Shown piece by piece: positions 1-11,234 of a stretch of DNA of 64,000 bases (within the stretch, counting starts at the first letter, position 1; every line of letters starts with the position of its first letter). The notes under the pieces are model-generated. The model made no database searches. It saw nothing but the letters and a program-made list of their open reading frames with translations, and had not been told where the DNA came from. The stretch is from Epiperipatus broadwayi (lineage: Eukaryota > Onychophora > Udeonychophora > Euonychophora > Peripatidae). The DNA is taken from contig JAQFVV010012575.1 of the NCBI GenBank assembly GCA_028023455.1, forward strand, positions 1,666,517-1,730,516. Reading direction: 5' to 3'. The translations under genes and the position numbers were made by a program.

Positions 1-483
1 CTATTCTTAAACACAAAATATTTTAATGAACAATTAATTTAACTGATTAAAAAATAGAAAATAATATGCAATTGACAAGATGACTCTGTAACTGCAATTT
101 CCATGAATGAAGCTTAGATAACGTTATTTAAACTTTCACTATCAAAAACTATTGTTAATAATAATTATTCTTTGGTAAAATATTTTTTATTCTTTTCTTA
201 GCATGAATAAGTAAAATAAATGCATAAACATATGGCTTGAACTAAAATAATTAATACTGTATATATACATGGACATTCTTGCATTCACCCCTGGCAATCG
301 ATCGTTCATCTCCTGAAAAAAAGATAAATAGTAATAAAAATTCTACTACTAATATTTTTGTTGAGTACATCACATTAATATTTTCTATAAAAATATAAAC
401 ATATATACAATTATACATTAGATTACTGAATTATTACACAAACCTGATATAGGAGAATATTAAACTTTTGTATCATATATATA
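1..483. other. AT-rich stretch, no gene seen
   Basis: The sequence is very AT-rich with short poly-A and TA runs. It ends in a (TA)n tract that abuts the truncated retrotransposon copy. I see no coding or RNA feature. Confidence 0.7.
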
Positions 484-780
484 TATATGGGTAAGAGAAC
501 AAACAGGTGTTACTGACCTCATTGAAAAAATTAAAAGACTGAAGTGGAGTTGGGCTGGACATATTGCTAGAAGATATGATAATAGATGGACAACTGAAAT
601 CTTAAATTGGATTCCAAGAGATTGTCAAAGACCCAGAAAGAGACCACATGTGAGATGGATGGATGAAATAAGAAAGTGTGCAGGGGTGATGTGGAGAAGA
701 GAAGCTAAAGATCGGAGGAGATGGATTGAACTTGGAGAGACCTTCATCCTGCAGTGGATTGACAATGGTTGATGATGATG
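484..780 (+). mobile_element. 5'-truncated RTE-type LINE copy (3' end only)
   Basis: This segment closely matches the 3' end of the full-length retrotransposon at 31218-34320, in the opposite orientation. It begins within the codons for VREQTG (about residue 893 of the full-length protein). It stays open for 93 codons to a TGA at 770-772 and then runs into a short TGATGATG tail. Shared protein features include the [13 protein letters not shown] block and the ILQWI end. The 5' truncation is typical of incomplete target-primed reverse transcription. A possible 7-bp flanking duplication, ATCATAT, lies at 472-478 and 781-787. Unlike the full-length copy, this one keeps a stop codon (DNG then TGA) ahead of the tail, so it probably shows the family's normal C-terminus. 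Confidence 0.9.
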
Positions 781-787
781 ATCATAT

Positions 788-3700
788 TTAAAAATAATAC
801 AGCTTTTGAGATATTTTAATTAATTCAACATCCATTGATGTGAAAGATTTTAAATATTAGCAATTATAACTGTAATAACTCATTTAAGATTAATTACTTT
901 AGCAGATCTTATTCTTGTAATTTTTAGGCTGAAATATTTCTCTTTAAATATGCCATTAAAAATTCTTTAACTGCTTTTATTATTTTTATTTATCTGCATT
1001 CTAATGTGTGCTTTACTGAAATATATCACTTTTATTTTAATGAAGAGTATAAAACTGTTTTGAATATTTAATTTCAAGTGTAGATGACCGAAATATTTTT
1101 TTCATTTTAAAATAAATCTATCAGTAAGTATAATGTTAATTTTTTTTAAATAAATAATATATTTAATTATCCAATTTTGTTTTGATTTATTGGTTATAAT
1201 CTTTTATCTTTGATAAGTTTTCTTTTATGAGAGGTATCTATTCCACGTATGAAAGTTTTTATGAGCATATCTTTGTGACAACAGAAATAACGTTAGTTGT
1301 CTTTTTCATGAAAATAATTTTTTTTCTGGGTCCTCTTCTAATTTAGCACTTCCCTCCAAATATTATCTGTACTATTAGCAATATATAATTATTTGATAGA
1401 TTTTTACTTTTAAAAATGTTTTTGAAGTAAAAACTTAAAAAGGGTTTTAAAGTTTTAAATAAATTTTTTGATATTTTTCATCTTCACCAAACTGCAAAAA
1501 ATTATCTTTTTTTCGAGAAGGTTCCTAATTAGGCAAACGTAATCTTTAGGGCTTCAGTTAATTACGTATGCAAGATTTTTAAGCATGATTTTACTTTAAG
1601 GAAAAAAATATTTGGGGAAAAATAATGAAGTAATTTATTTAAATAACTGACTTTTACAAATTGATTTAGTTAAGGAAAGGTAAAGTTAATGCTAGTGTTT
1701 CATTTATACTTTTTTATATATATAAAACAATTAGTTATTTACAAACGTAATTAATCCAAAGTTATATGTACATGCTTAAAAATAACTCTTAATCGCTCTC
1801 AAATGTAACACATATATAAAGAAAAGAACGTCGACATGCTTAGGTAGCTAAAGATTAAGAGATGCGAGCTATAAGTTTGAAATTTTAACTTTTTGGAATG
1901 GTGTGTTGCCATATTGAATTTTTTAAGAATTGATTTGAGACACAATTTCCCAATAACTTTCGTTTTAATAATGTTAGAACAAAAGACTATACATTGATAG
2001 AAACTAAAAAAACTAAGGAAAAATATATGGCTAAGAAAAATAGTGATTACAATTAAAAAACTGAGAAAAAAAGTTTTCGATATCCTAAAAAAATACTACT
2101 ATACTTTTTGTTCATAATTTCTAATTTATCATAACTAAATTTTAAAATTACATTTTTATTGATAATTTCTTTGTATTCCTTAGAAAATTCTGATTGCAAA
2201 CATATATAATATTTCTTATCTGAAATAATCCATAACTTCACAACATACATAAAGAGAACTATAAGAATTCATTATTTTTTCTCATACCCCTGAAGTTAAA
2301 AAATCTCAAGGCACCTATAAAAAAAAGATTCTTCCTAATAAAAATGTAAAATAAATTATTTCCAGAAAATGGATATGCATTTTTAATCATAGTAATTAGT
2401 TATTTGTCCATCCAAACTAGAAATTGAAGGTCACTGTCTTTATCAGTGATAAAATGAATCTCATCTCATTTTATATTTTTTGTGCACACAAGTGAACCTA
2501 TCTTGTTATATTTATTGTACCATGAGATATTTACATATAGCACATTTTCTAGCTTTAAACTTGAAAATAATGTGATGCAAGATGTGGCAAAACTACTGAC
2601 TCCACAGCTTGAATACCAAGCATAAACAAGAATGTGAGTTTGATTCTTTGCCTGCTTACAGTTCCAAGTGATATACTGTAATGGTATAAATGGGACTGAT
2701 ATAAATATGATGCCTAAGAAACAAAGACCTTATTAAATGTGAACTAAATTCAAATTTATAAAAAAATTAAAAATAAATTAGATGAAAAGACGTTATACAC
2801 TTAGTTTCTCCATTTCCTGATCTAAACCAATACAATCTTAAAATAGATATGAAATAATAAATAATGCTAACTCTTATGGACATGATGAAAATTTAAAAGT
2901 AATGTTTTAATTATTGATTAGCTAAAATATATATAAAATGATGTTTGAACTTCATCTCAGTTGAAGTTTATTTATCTATATCATTTTAATGCAATTATAA
3001 TTATTACCCCTTGATTAATTAAAATAAGTAAAATTCAGGACATCTATTTTAGTAAATAATAAGAACAATAATTTATTTACCTCGGATAATAATAAATAAA
3101 TGAAATTAATGAGAAACCAAAGAATAAATTCAATATGCAATAATTATATGAATGTTAATACTGATGATGGTGTTGAACAACAGACTTAATTTTCATAGCT
3201 ATAGGAAAATCTATATTTACATTTATTTATCAAATACATAAAAAATTATAAAACTCACAACTTATTACAATTTAGAATTATAGCAATATTAAAAACTGTA
3301 AATAAGTTTTCAAACAAAATTAAATATTGGTTAACTACCGTTTTGAACAACTGTTATGATTTTCCTTTAATCGTATGTATATCTAGACATTTTTCTTCAA
3401 CAAACATATATGCATTAAATATCCTCCCAAAATAAATGTATAATAAAATAAAATGAAGCTGACTAATTGGTAAAGATGAGTTATTCAATATCCATAATAT
3501 AGATGCATTTTACACTCCATAATTCATTAGGTTATACAATATTTATGCAAGAATAATGATCCAAACATTTTGTTTAAAATTCGTTCACATTAGATCACTA
3601 ATATAATTTCATCCAAGGGTATTTATTATCTTAATCCATTTCTGGAGAGTTATCATAGCACACTATTCTGTAGCATAAGTCTCCTTAGAAACTTGTATAT

Positions 3701-4240
3701 AAAATATCACAAACCATTAAATATTAATCTCCAAAGGATTTATCCAATTTTATTGTCCTAATCATCTTGAAAATAATGGTTATTTGATCTGTTATGATGC
3801 AGTTTAATCATCAAGAACTGGATACAAAAGCACTAAAATTTATTAAAGGCAAAAAAAGACATATATATATATTGTACCTATATTGATATAGGCACATATA
3901 ATTTTTATCTAAAATTATTATTAAAGAAATCTTTCATAAAAGAAAAACATAAAATTAAATGTTGAAGAATTTATTGCAGCTTGTTTTCGAAAAAGATAAG
4001 AATTAAATAGTTTTCTAGCGTTAGTTTTTGAAATAAAAAGGCTACAATTAATTAGTCAAAAGGGGGGAGGGGGAGTCTTGGTTTGAGAAATGAAACTAAG
4101 GGTTATAAAAGGAAGTAAAAAGTTTTTATTAGTATTCGTAAAAATATAATTTAAAAAAGTTAAAACATACAAATCTCTTTTCATTCAATTTTAATTAAAG
4201 AAAAAATAATGTTAAAACTAAATAGTAAACTGTATTACAA
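788..4240. other. AT-rich intergenic DNA, no gene recognised
   Basis: About 3.4 kb of AT-rich sequence with homopolymer runs and short TA tracts. No open frame here looks coding; the longest is about 65 codons and low in complexity. Around 2580-2660 there is weak tRNA-like texture that I could not support as a gene. Confidence 0.6.
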
Positions 4241-4394
4241 CTATATGTGCGTATATATGTGGGATTTGTAAATAAATAAAATGTATGCGAAATAAAAGAT
4301 TATCATTAAAAAAACGGCAATGGCTATTAATAAAATAAAACAACACGTTTATCAAATGATTATCACCGGAAATATTTCGACAACACATTGCAGA

Positions 4395-4460
4395 TATAAA
4401 TAGACTTTTTTATCGGACAGTGAATCAGTTCACAAAGTTATTGAGAGAGTGCAGTTCGGA
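4395..4460 (+). promoter_or_regulatory. TATA + initiator + DPE-like core promoter, probably of an LTR
   Basis: TATAAATA lies at 4395-4402. A TCAGTT initiator has its A at 4427, about 32 bp from the first T of the TATA box, which is the expected spacing. AGTTC, matching the downstream promoter element consensus RGWYV, begins at 4453 (+27). The surrounding 4370-4760 block is less AT-rich than its flanks. A primer-binding-site-like TGGCGCCCG lies about 0.9 kb downstream, so an LTR promoter is the favoured reading. No gag or pol follows. A host-gene promoter is the alternative. Confidence 0.5.
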
Positions 4461-5130
4461 AATTAATTGAGTCAGTTAAGAAACAAAATTCAGTGCTGAG
4501 AATATTTTGGAACGCATGTTCACCTCCAGCCCAGATGTCCGAGAAAACAGCAGATCTGCCCGTGAAATAATGTCAGCTTAACATCTTAGAAAATCTCCGT
4601 CAGTATCTATTTGTCTCCGATAGCAATAATCGTGAAAATCAGGAAACTCAGCAAGGAAACGTCCCAGCCGGCTGGTAAGCATTTATAATGGAAATATCCT
4701 CACCGAAAGCAGCCTCCAAAGAACAAAATTCTATGTCAACATTCAAAAAAGCCTAGGTAAAAACATTTGCTTATTTCGTTCTATACTGTAATAGCCATTG
4801 CATTTCATTAATTCGTGTGAATCCTCCAAGAGTCTAATTATATGAACTCGATATCATACATAAATGAACTATTGATGTGTGTGATTAAATTTCAAATGCT
4901 ATGTAGTCCTTTATTATCATTATTATGTGTGTGCATGAGTTAATATGTGCGTGATCATTATATCAATGTTTATTAGTTAAATTAGAGTGTTCTGTTATTA
5001 AATCTATAGGAATATTTAAACTATTTAGAAATGTTAATTTAAAATATGCGTGTGTTTTATTAGAATGTTTAAATTTAGTAAATAAATGTTAGTTAATAAA
5101 TTATCTTTAAAATTAAACTTTATTTGTCGG

Positions 5131-5197
5131 TCAATTCTTTTTATCAATTCTTTTTACCAAATTCTTTTTATCAATTCTTTTTATCAAGTCTTTTAAC
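5131..5197 (+). repeat. 13-bp minisatellite, about 5 units
   Basis: Five imperfect tandem units of TCAATTCTTTTTA (variants start CCAAATTC or TCAAGTC). They lie between the promoter-like block and the primer-binding-site-like motif, in what may be the U5 part of an LTR. Confidence 0.75.
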
Positions 5198-5324
5198 CAC
5201 TAATTAAGTATAATCTATTAGTGATTACAAACAACTGAGCTAGTCGTGGATTTAGGCGTTGAGTTAGTGGCCACTATTCAAAGTGCGTTGTCTATTCTTT
5301 TAGTATTCTTTTAGAATAAGCAGC

Positions 5325-5333
5325 TGGCGCCCG
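5325..5333 (+). other. Primer-binding-site-like motif after a possible LTR end
   Basis: TGGCGCCCG matches the first nine bases of primer-binding sites complementary to lysine-type tRNA 3' ends. It follows CA and a two-base spacer (CA-GC-TGGCGCCCG), as at a 5' LTR boundary. The match does not extend past nine bases and no gag ORF follows, so this is either a decayed element or chance. Confidence 0.35.
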
Positions 5334-5414
5334 TGTTTATACACAAACAAAAAAAAGTGCTTTGAACTTGGTGTTGAACTCAACAGCCGAGAAGAAGCTA
5401 TGTCCTGGAAATGT

Positions 5415-5880
5415 AACGCTAGTTATATACTTTATAGCTATCGTTTGGGCATACATACTCTCCGAGTATGTTCTTCTCTGCCTAAGAGACCAGTGATTCG
5501 AATCCACATATTCGAACATGGTTCAATATATTGTCACCGGACCACCACACAACCCTTTTATTACATTGGTTGTAACAATTTCCTGATGAGCATGCTGCAG
5601 GAAGAAACTATCGATTGGCATTCCCCAATGCAGATGTTAACGCCCCCTACAACAATATTTCCTGCTCATCAGAGGATGTAGTACCATATAGACTGGAAGC
5701 ATCTAGACATTTCTATGTTTAGTTTTCCAAACAGCACCACTAGAGTTCCATCTCACTACAACCTGACTTACCTAGGTCTAGTTATGCCAGACGTAGCCTC
5801 AGAAGGCATGAGATTCTCATGAACAAGTGCACCGAATGATGAGTGATGCAATAAAAACAAAAATAGAATTGAACAACTGG
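5415..5880 (+). mobile_element. tRNA-headed repeat with hammerhead-like core (candidate SINE)
   Basis: ATTCGAATCCAC near 5495 is a good RNA polymerase III box B. TAGCTATCGTTTGGGC near 5437 could be a box A. About 90 bp after box B, CTGATGAGC (5582) is followed within 25 bp by GAAAC, a layout resembling the CUGANGA...GAAAC core of hammerhead ribozymes, though the intervening stem is weak. The block is less AT-rich than its flanks, contains an inverted CTGATGAGCA/TGCTCATCAG pair, and ends near a CAATAAAAAC. An open frame of 93 codons crosses it (5400-5681) but shows no known domain. Confidence 0.4.
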
Positions 5881-6101
5881 ATGACTAAGATTAATTTTAA
5901 ATAACAATAGTTTTATTTAACAACAAATTTAAATAAAGGTCCATCAAGCAAAAGATTTCTATATGACTTTAAAAAAAAAAAAAGTAGTCTGTTGAGAGTA
6001 TAATAAAGTCCTTCTCTCAACAGTTCTTTAACAGTTTATATCTGTAATCATTTAGTTATTGAACAAGAGGAGTGTGAAATATTGAGACAACAGAGAGAGA
6101 G

Positions 6102-6119
6102 AGAGAGAGTAATGAAGAT
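6102..6119. repeat. (GA)n microsatellite
   Basis: A simple GA dinucleotide run of about nine units in otherwise unremarkable sequence. Confidence 0.9.
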
Positions 6120-6300
6120 AACTGATAGCATCTGATGCAGAGTTCCACTTAATTTAACAAATATTTTATTTACAGTCCATTGTGTATCTTGGTGTACATC
6201 CAGTAGCAGGGCAATATGAATTAAAGAATGCAAGTTCTTTAACAATTTACATTTTATGTCTAATTCAGAGTTCCAGTTAACCTTAAGTTATTTTATTTGC

Positions 6301-6665
6301 AGTCCATTAGTATTTCATTAAATTTATTAAATCCAGTAATGTGGTTTACATTATTCCCACAAAATCCAATATTCAGGTGAGCATTAAGCATTGGTCGTTT
6401 TATATCAACATGCAAATAGGCATTTAGAGACCATATAATATTTCATTAAATTTATTAAATCCAGTAATGTGGTTTAAATTACTCCCACAAAATCCAATAT
6501 TCAGGAGAGCATTAAGCGTTGGTCATTTTATATCAACATGCAAATAGGCATTTAGAGTCCATATAATATTTCATTAACTTTATTAAATCCAGTAATGTGG
6601 TTTAAATTACTCCCACAAAATCAACATTCAGGTAAGTATTAAGCATTTGCAATTTTATTTGTTTA
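6301..6665. repeat. 128-bp tandem repeat, about 2.8 copies
   Basis: The segment ATTTCATTAA...TTATTAAATCCAGTAATG recurs at 6312, 6440 and 6568, a constant period of 128 bp. The second and third units are nearly identical to each other and the third is truncated. The downstream 6780-6900 block contains a shorter, degenerate duplication (TTTTCATGCAGCTAC twice). No gene is visible. Confidence 0.9.
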
Positions 6666-7738
6666 CTCCAATATCTAACATAAATATTGCTGTTTTGTCT
6701 GGAACAGATGTATGTTTCCAGATATAAATTGGTCAGCATTTTCATTTATACTTGATCAATAATAAACGATTTTCATAATTTTAGTCTCATTTATAATTTT
6801 CTATTTTCATGCAGCTACAATATTCATAATTCTAATTTATAATTTTCCAGTAACAAACGTATTTTCATGCAGCTACTTCATAATTTCAATTTATAATTTA
6901 TAATAAAGATGTTCGAATATTTTTATAAAATCATTACCTTCAATCCAGTTTGTTCCTTCAAAAAGAGGGTGTGTTATTTTGCTAGATAGCATTATCTTGG
7001 AAAATCATGGTCTGATATGGGGAGACGAAGCTGTTGGCTTACTCTTATCATTACAATTCCCTTAATAACATTTCCTTTTTCCATTTTTAACAGTAGTTGT
7101 AAAGGCTATATTTCAAGGTGACGAAAGTCAGAGTTGAATAACACTTAAATAAGAATTTTAACTTTTTAATTCTTCACTTTTCTTACTATCTTTTTTCAAA
7201 AAATCTTTCTAAAAAAAAAAAAAATGTTTTTTAAACATACACTTTTAAAAAAAATTCAATCTAATCTGCCTCTGAACTTCCAATTTTAACTATTATTATT
7301 CCGCTCTCTGGATTGATTGAACAGCCTTTTTTCCGCCATGCCTGATTTGCATACTGCCCTCATTTTAGCCCAAGTGTTTTTTTTCTTTTTAATGATTGGA
7401 TAATCTAATTTTTTAGTGGGATAGATAAGAAAGCATGAAGATTAAGCCATGTTTTTTTTTTAATTGATTAAGACTGCCTCAAGATGATATAACACTTTAT
7501 TCAAAAACCTCGTTCCAAAAATTAGAAATGTAATCTTTTTAACAAATCACAGCTTTTATTTACATCTTAATTTGAAACTATAACATCAATAATGATTTTC
7601 CTTTAACTATAAACTTTTTGCTTTATTTCTTTTTTAATTTGATCAAATCATGCTAGTCTTTTTTTAAATAAGGGGGGGAGGATCTTTTGAATATATATAC
7701 GACGAACAGTATATCTGTTTCAATATATATATATATAT
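6666..7738. other. AT-rich spacer
   Basis: AT-rich sequence with a degenerate short repeat at 6780-6900 and a GC-richer patch near 7260-7370 that contains no ORF. It ends in (TA)n immediately before the TGTAAC element. Confidence 0.5.
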
Positions 7739-9787
7739 TGTAACAGTATATAAATATGCCATTACAGTAATGTAAAATAAAATCTTAAAGTTCGCAAATA
7801 AAAATAAATGTATTAAAAAGAAAAAAACTGAATGCTAAAATTAAAATGTTTGTTAAACGTATATATTCACACAGACGCTAAACTTTAAAAATATTTTTTT
7901 ATAAATAAAAAAAGGATATTTGAACATATTTTTTTTGTAAAAAAATACAAGATTTAAATATAAAAATATTTTAATAAAGAAATAACGTTAAGTTAAAATA
8001 AAAACAGGTATTAATTAATTCCTGTAATCTGTAAATGGAAATGATTGTTTATTAATTATCCAAAAGCTGTGTAATTAAAAAATCAGATGAAAAATAGATA
8101 AGAGAATAAAGAGATTTTAGCTTGACCAATGGAAGCAAATAAAGGCCTGGACCATAACGAAAAAAATGGAACAGTGACGTTTTTGTCCATGGAATCCATG
8201 GGAGGACTATAAAAAGAAAAATATTGAATTCCAGTGAGTATCCAACTTGATTTGGTGAGATGAACGCATTTTAAAAATGAAAAGACTGTGATACCAGAAT
8301 AGAAACAGCTAATGCTACCTCCAAAATATCAGACCGGTCTTCCAGGAAAGTCTCTGTGGGAATTGCCAACAGGAACATGGACTCTTCTACCATAAGCAAT
8401 AGAACTGAACAATTGTTAAAATCATAAAATTAATTAAGAACTTTAAAGATTTGATAAGTTAATTTAAATTTTTTAAAAAAAGAACTTTTCTCTGACTTAT
8501 GTGTCAACTCAATTAATAATGTTTAATTTTATAAGTCTTATATTTTATAAAAATCATTTCCATTTATTATTTTATTTGTATTAATATTTATTGTTTAAAT
8601 TTTAAATGAGGAAATTTAAGTTGGGCATGGACATTGCATAGATTCGTCAGCAATTAATTGTGTTGCTGTTTCAGTGTCGATTGGAATAGATAAGTCATCA
8701 TGTCACTACGGCATCTTATGATGAATGCTATTGGTTTTCTTTGTATTCCCTGTGCAATTGACATTATCGATGATTTTGTATTTTGATCGGTTGTGTTTAT
8801 TTTGAAATGTTTTTAACCGTGGAATCTTTGCAGCCGATCTATACTCAACATTATAAAACAAATTGTATAAAATTCATCTGTGTAAACGTATCTAAAGGTT
8901 AAATTTAAGTTGGGCGTGAATGGCTATATGGATTTGTAAAGTTATATATATAGTTTAAGGGAGGGTAATCTTAGGTTATTCGTTTCGTAGTTTAATTAGC
9001 TCAATGGATTGGATATATTTGTGTAATTAGTAGATGTAGTATGAGATCCGCTATGGGCAGGATTGTATATATATGCCACACACCTTCTGTTTGCCTATGG
9101 ATGGGTTTGTAAGTTGGCAAAGGACCGCAGTCCATTTCTATGGAGTTTTTTGTTTATTGTTCCACTCGCCAATAGATGTAGCATTCCTGTTGGTGGAGAG
9201 ACAATGTCTTCTCTAACTCTACTTACTGTTCAGATGTACATTCCTGACAGTATAGTATTTTGTGTTGTCGTATTTTCATGCTACATTGAATACATAACTG
9301 TATCAGATGGATTGGCGCCGGTTTGACTGTGAACTTTTTGGCCTAAGGTTAAATAAGGGATAGAACATTTTTCTTTTCAAATACAATCTATATAGTCTAT
9401 TCATACTTGACTCGCTAAATAAATATTAAATTCATTATTGCAATCTATTTGAATGTAAAATTAAAGATTAATATAAAAATCTAAAATGTTAAACTTATTC
9501 CTCAAATTAGAATGATTTTATATGTGCGTAAATAAATATTTTTATGTGTTAATTTCTGGCAATGGCTTTTATTTTTTATATTTAAGATATAAAGTTATAT
9601 TTTATTATATCTGCTGTTCCACTGAGCTAGTGACTTGGGCTAACGATCTGAATATTTAAATAAAGTGGAATCTTAACAGCGCGTATCTGCCTACTTTATA
9701 AATTTTTCTAGGCTCAAATGCCTAGATGGCGCCTTGGTAGTGCAGATATCGTAGATTCGATTTCCACTTTCTTTTCGATCGTTACAA
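7739..9787 (+). mobile_element. ~2.05-kb repeat with TGTAAC...GTTACA ends, copy 1 (solo-LTR-like)
   Basis: The block starts TGTAACAG directly after (AT)n and ends CGTTACA directly before (AT)n, giving TG...CA ends. It is collinear with a second copy at 20463-23170. Shared landmarks include GTTCGCAAATAAAAA near the start, TTTAAGTTGGGC at 8901, a conserved ~500-bp block at 8940-9440 (e.g. GGCCTAAGGTTAAATAAGGG) and GGCAATGGCTT at 9558. A TATA-like CTATAAAAAG lies at 8207. Near the 3' end (9600-9770) are two tRNA-like segments, one with TGGCGCCTTGGTAG plus GATTCGATTTCC (box A/B-like). No transposase or polymerase ORF is visible. A long solo LTR is my preferred reading; a non-autonomous DNA element is the alternative. 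Confidence 0.6.
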
Positions 9788-9884
9788 TATATATATCATC
9801 AAGATACAGTAATAGGAGTGTAAGACATTTAAATTTTAACTTGTGTTCAGTCTTTTAAGTATTAATATTATTGTTTAAGATGTG

Positions 9885-10190
9885 ACAGGTTGGACTATTT
9901 CTATCATTCATGAGTGAATTTTGAATGTATAAAAATTTTTAAACTTTATTTAAACTTTCCAAATACAAACAACTTGTTAATAAAAACTCACAAAGAGACA
10001 ATACAGGTTAGTAATTACACAATGTTTCGAGTAGTATTATTCTCCATTCTTCTTCAGGTGTTGCTGGCCTATATGCACAGTGACAATATTTGCTTAGAAG
10101 TTGAACTAGTTGAACTTGCACCTTTAGATTCTTAAATATTGAATTTAAGGCAAACGCTCTACCAACCGAGCTATTCTGTCAAAGGTAACA
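9885..10190 (-). mobile_element. tRNA-derived SINE family 1, copy A
   Basis: Read on the minus strand, it starts with box A-like TAGCTCGGTTGGTAGAGCG (from about 10175). Box B-like AGTTCAACT follows, then the body CAACACCTGAAGAAG, a stem-loop, CGAAACATTG, and a tail with TTTAAATAAAGTTTAAA and TGATAGAAATAGTCCAAC. Copies at 10215, 10935 and 17938 share the body and tail. CTGAAGA + paired stem + CGAAAC resembles a hammerhead core. A 73-codon frame (9914-10135) is incidental. Confidence 0.8.
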
Positions 10191-10214
10191 TATAGTAGAA
10201 TTTTGATATATTTA

Positions 10215-10450
10215 TATATGAGGGTTGGTTCAAATTCTCCTGAGTCCTTCAATTTTTTATTTTCCTAAGAGCAAGATTAATTAGAAGCTTCCATACATTG
10301 TGTATTGCCACATAATTACTAACCTGTATTGTCTATTTGTCTGTTATTATTAACAAGTTGTTTGTATTTGGAAAGTTTAAATAAAGTTTAAAATGTTCTA
10401 TACCTTCAACATTCACTCATAAATGATGGAAATGGTCCAACATATCACAT
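10215..10450 (+). mobile_element. SINE family 1, copy B (variant head)
   Basis: Shares the 3' half of family 1, from AATTACTAACCTGTATTG through TTTAAATAAAGTTTAAA to GATGGAAATGGTCCAAC. The upstream part differs: GGTTGGTTCAAATTCTCC looks like a different box B, and the hammerhead-like core is absent. It lies about 100 bp from copy A in opposite orientation, so the two tails form an inverted repeat. Confidence 0.7.
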
Positions 10451-10930
10451 CTTATAATATACCATCATTACAAACCTTCAGACAAATATTATACCTTAAT
10501 TTAATTAATAAAACTATTCCCCATAATCTTTTGTATTGCACTTCAAGTATATATATTTACTTAAATTTAAATACGTATTTTGAAATTTTCGATGAACGTA
10601 AAATAAACTTTCTGAAATGCAATATTAATTGCATTTTAACTTGGTATTAGGCCTCAATTTGCCTTTTATGAGGTAGACATTAACTTTTATTTTTAACCGA
10701 TCATATATTGTTTTTGAACATAGATTATCCTAAATATATACATCCTTTCCTTTTCCTTTTTATATAAGAGAAATGTTTAGTAAAATACAACTTTTTTGAA
10801 ATAAGCAATATATATGCAAAATGGAACACACTTCCAAAGCAAAAGAATGAAAGCAAAGTATTTTTCATTAATAACATGGCTTGTTGTATCTGTTATTTTT
10901 AATGATATAATATCCATTGCTCCTGTTATG
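10451..10930. other. AT-rich spacer between SINE copies
   Basis: No supported gene. An incidental 75-codon frame starts inside the SINE tail and has no domain signature. Confidence 0.5.
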
Positions 10931-10934
10931 CAAT

Positions 10935-11232
10935 ACCTTCCACTCTAAGTTGGTTAGAGCGTTTGCCTTAAATTCAACGATCAAGAATCTAAAGGTGTAG
11001 TTCAACTTCTATGTGATTACTATCTCAGAGCATATCAGGCCAGAAACACCTGAAGAAGAGTGATGGAGAATAATATTAATCGAAATGTGTAATTACTAAC
11101 CTGTGTTGCCTATTTGTGTGTTATTACTAAAAGTTGTTTGTATTTGGAAAGTTTAAATAAAGTTTAAAATTTTCTATACATTCAACATTCACTCATAGAT
11201 GATGGAAATAGTCCAACATATCACATCTCTTA
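10935..11232 (+). mobile_element. SINE family 1, copy C
   Basis: Begins with AAGTTGGTTAGAGCGTTTGCC (box A-like), then box B-like GTAGTTCAACTTC. Next comes a diverged core, ACCTGAAGAAGAGTGATGGAG...ATCGAAATG, and the family tail ending in GATGGAAATAGTCCAAC. The GAAAC of the hammerhead-like core has become GAAATG, so this copy would be inactive as a ribozyme. Confidence 0.8.
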
Positions 11233-11234
11233 TC

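Noticed and set aside
6301-6665. CRISPR-like array
   Set aside because: The 128-bp units are contiguous with no unique spacers, and the setting is a eukaryotic genome.
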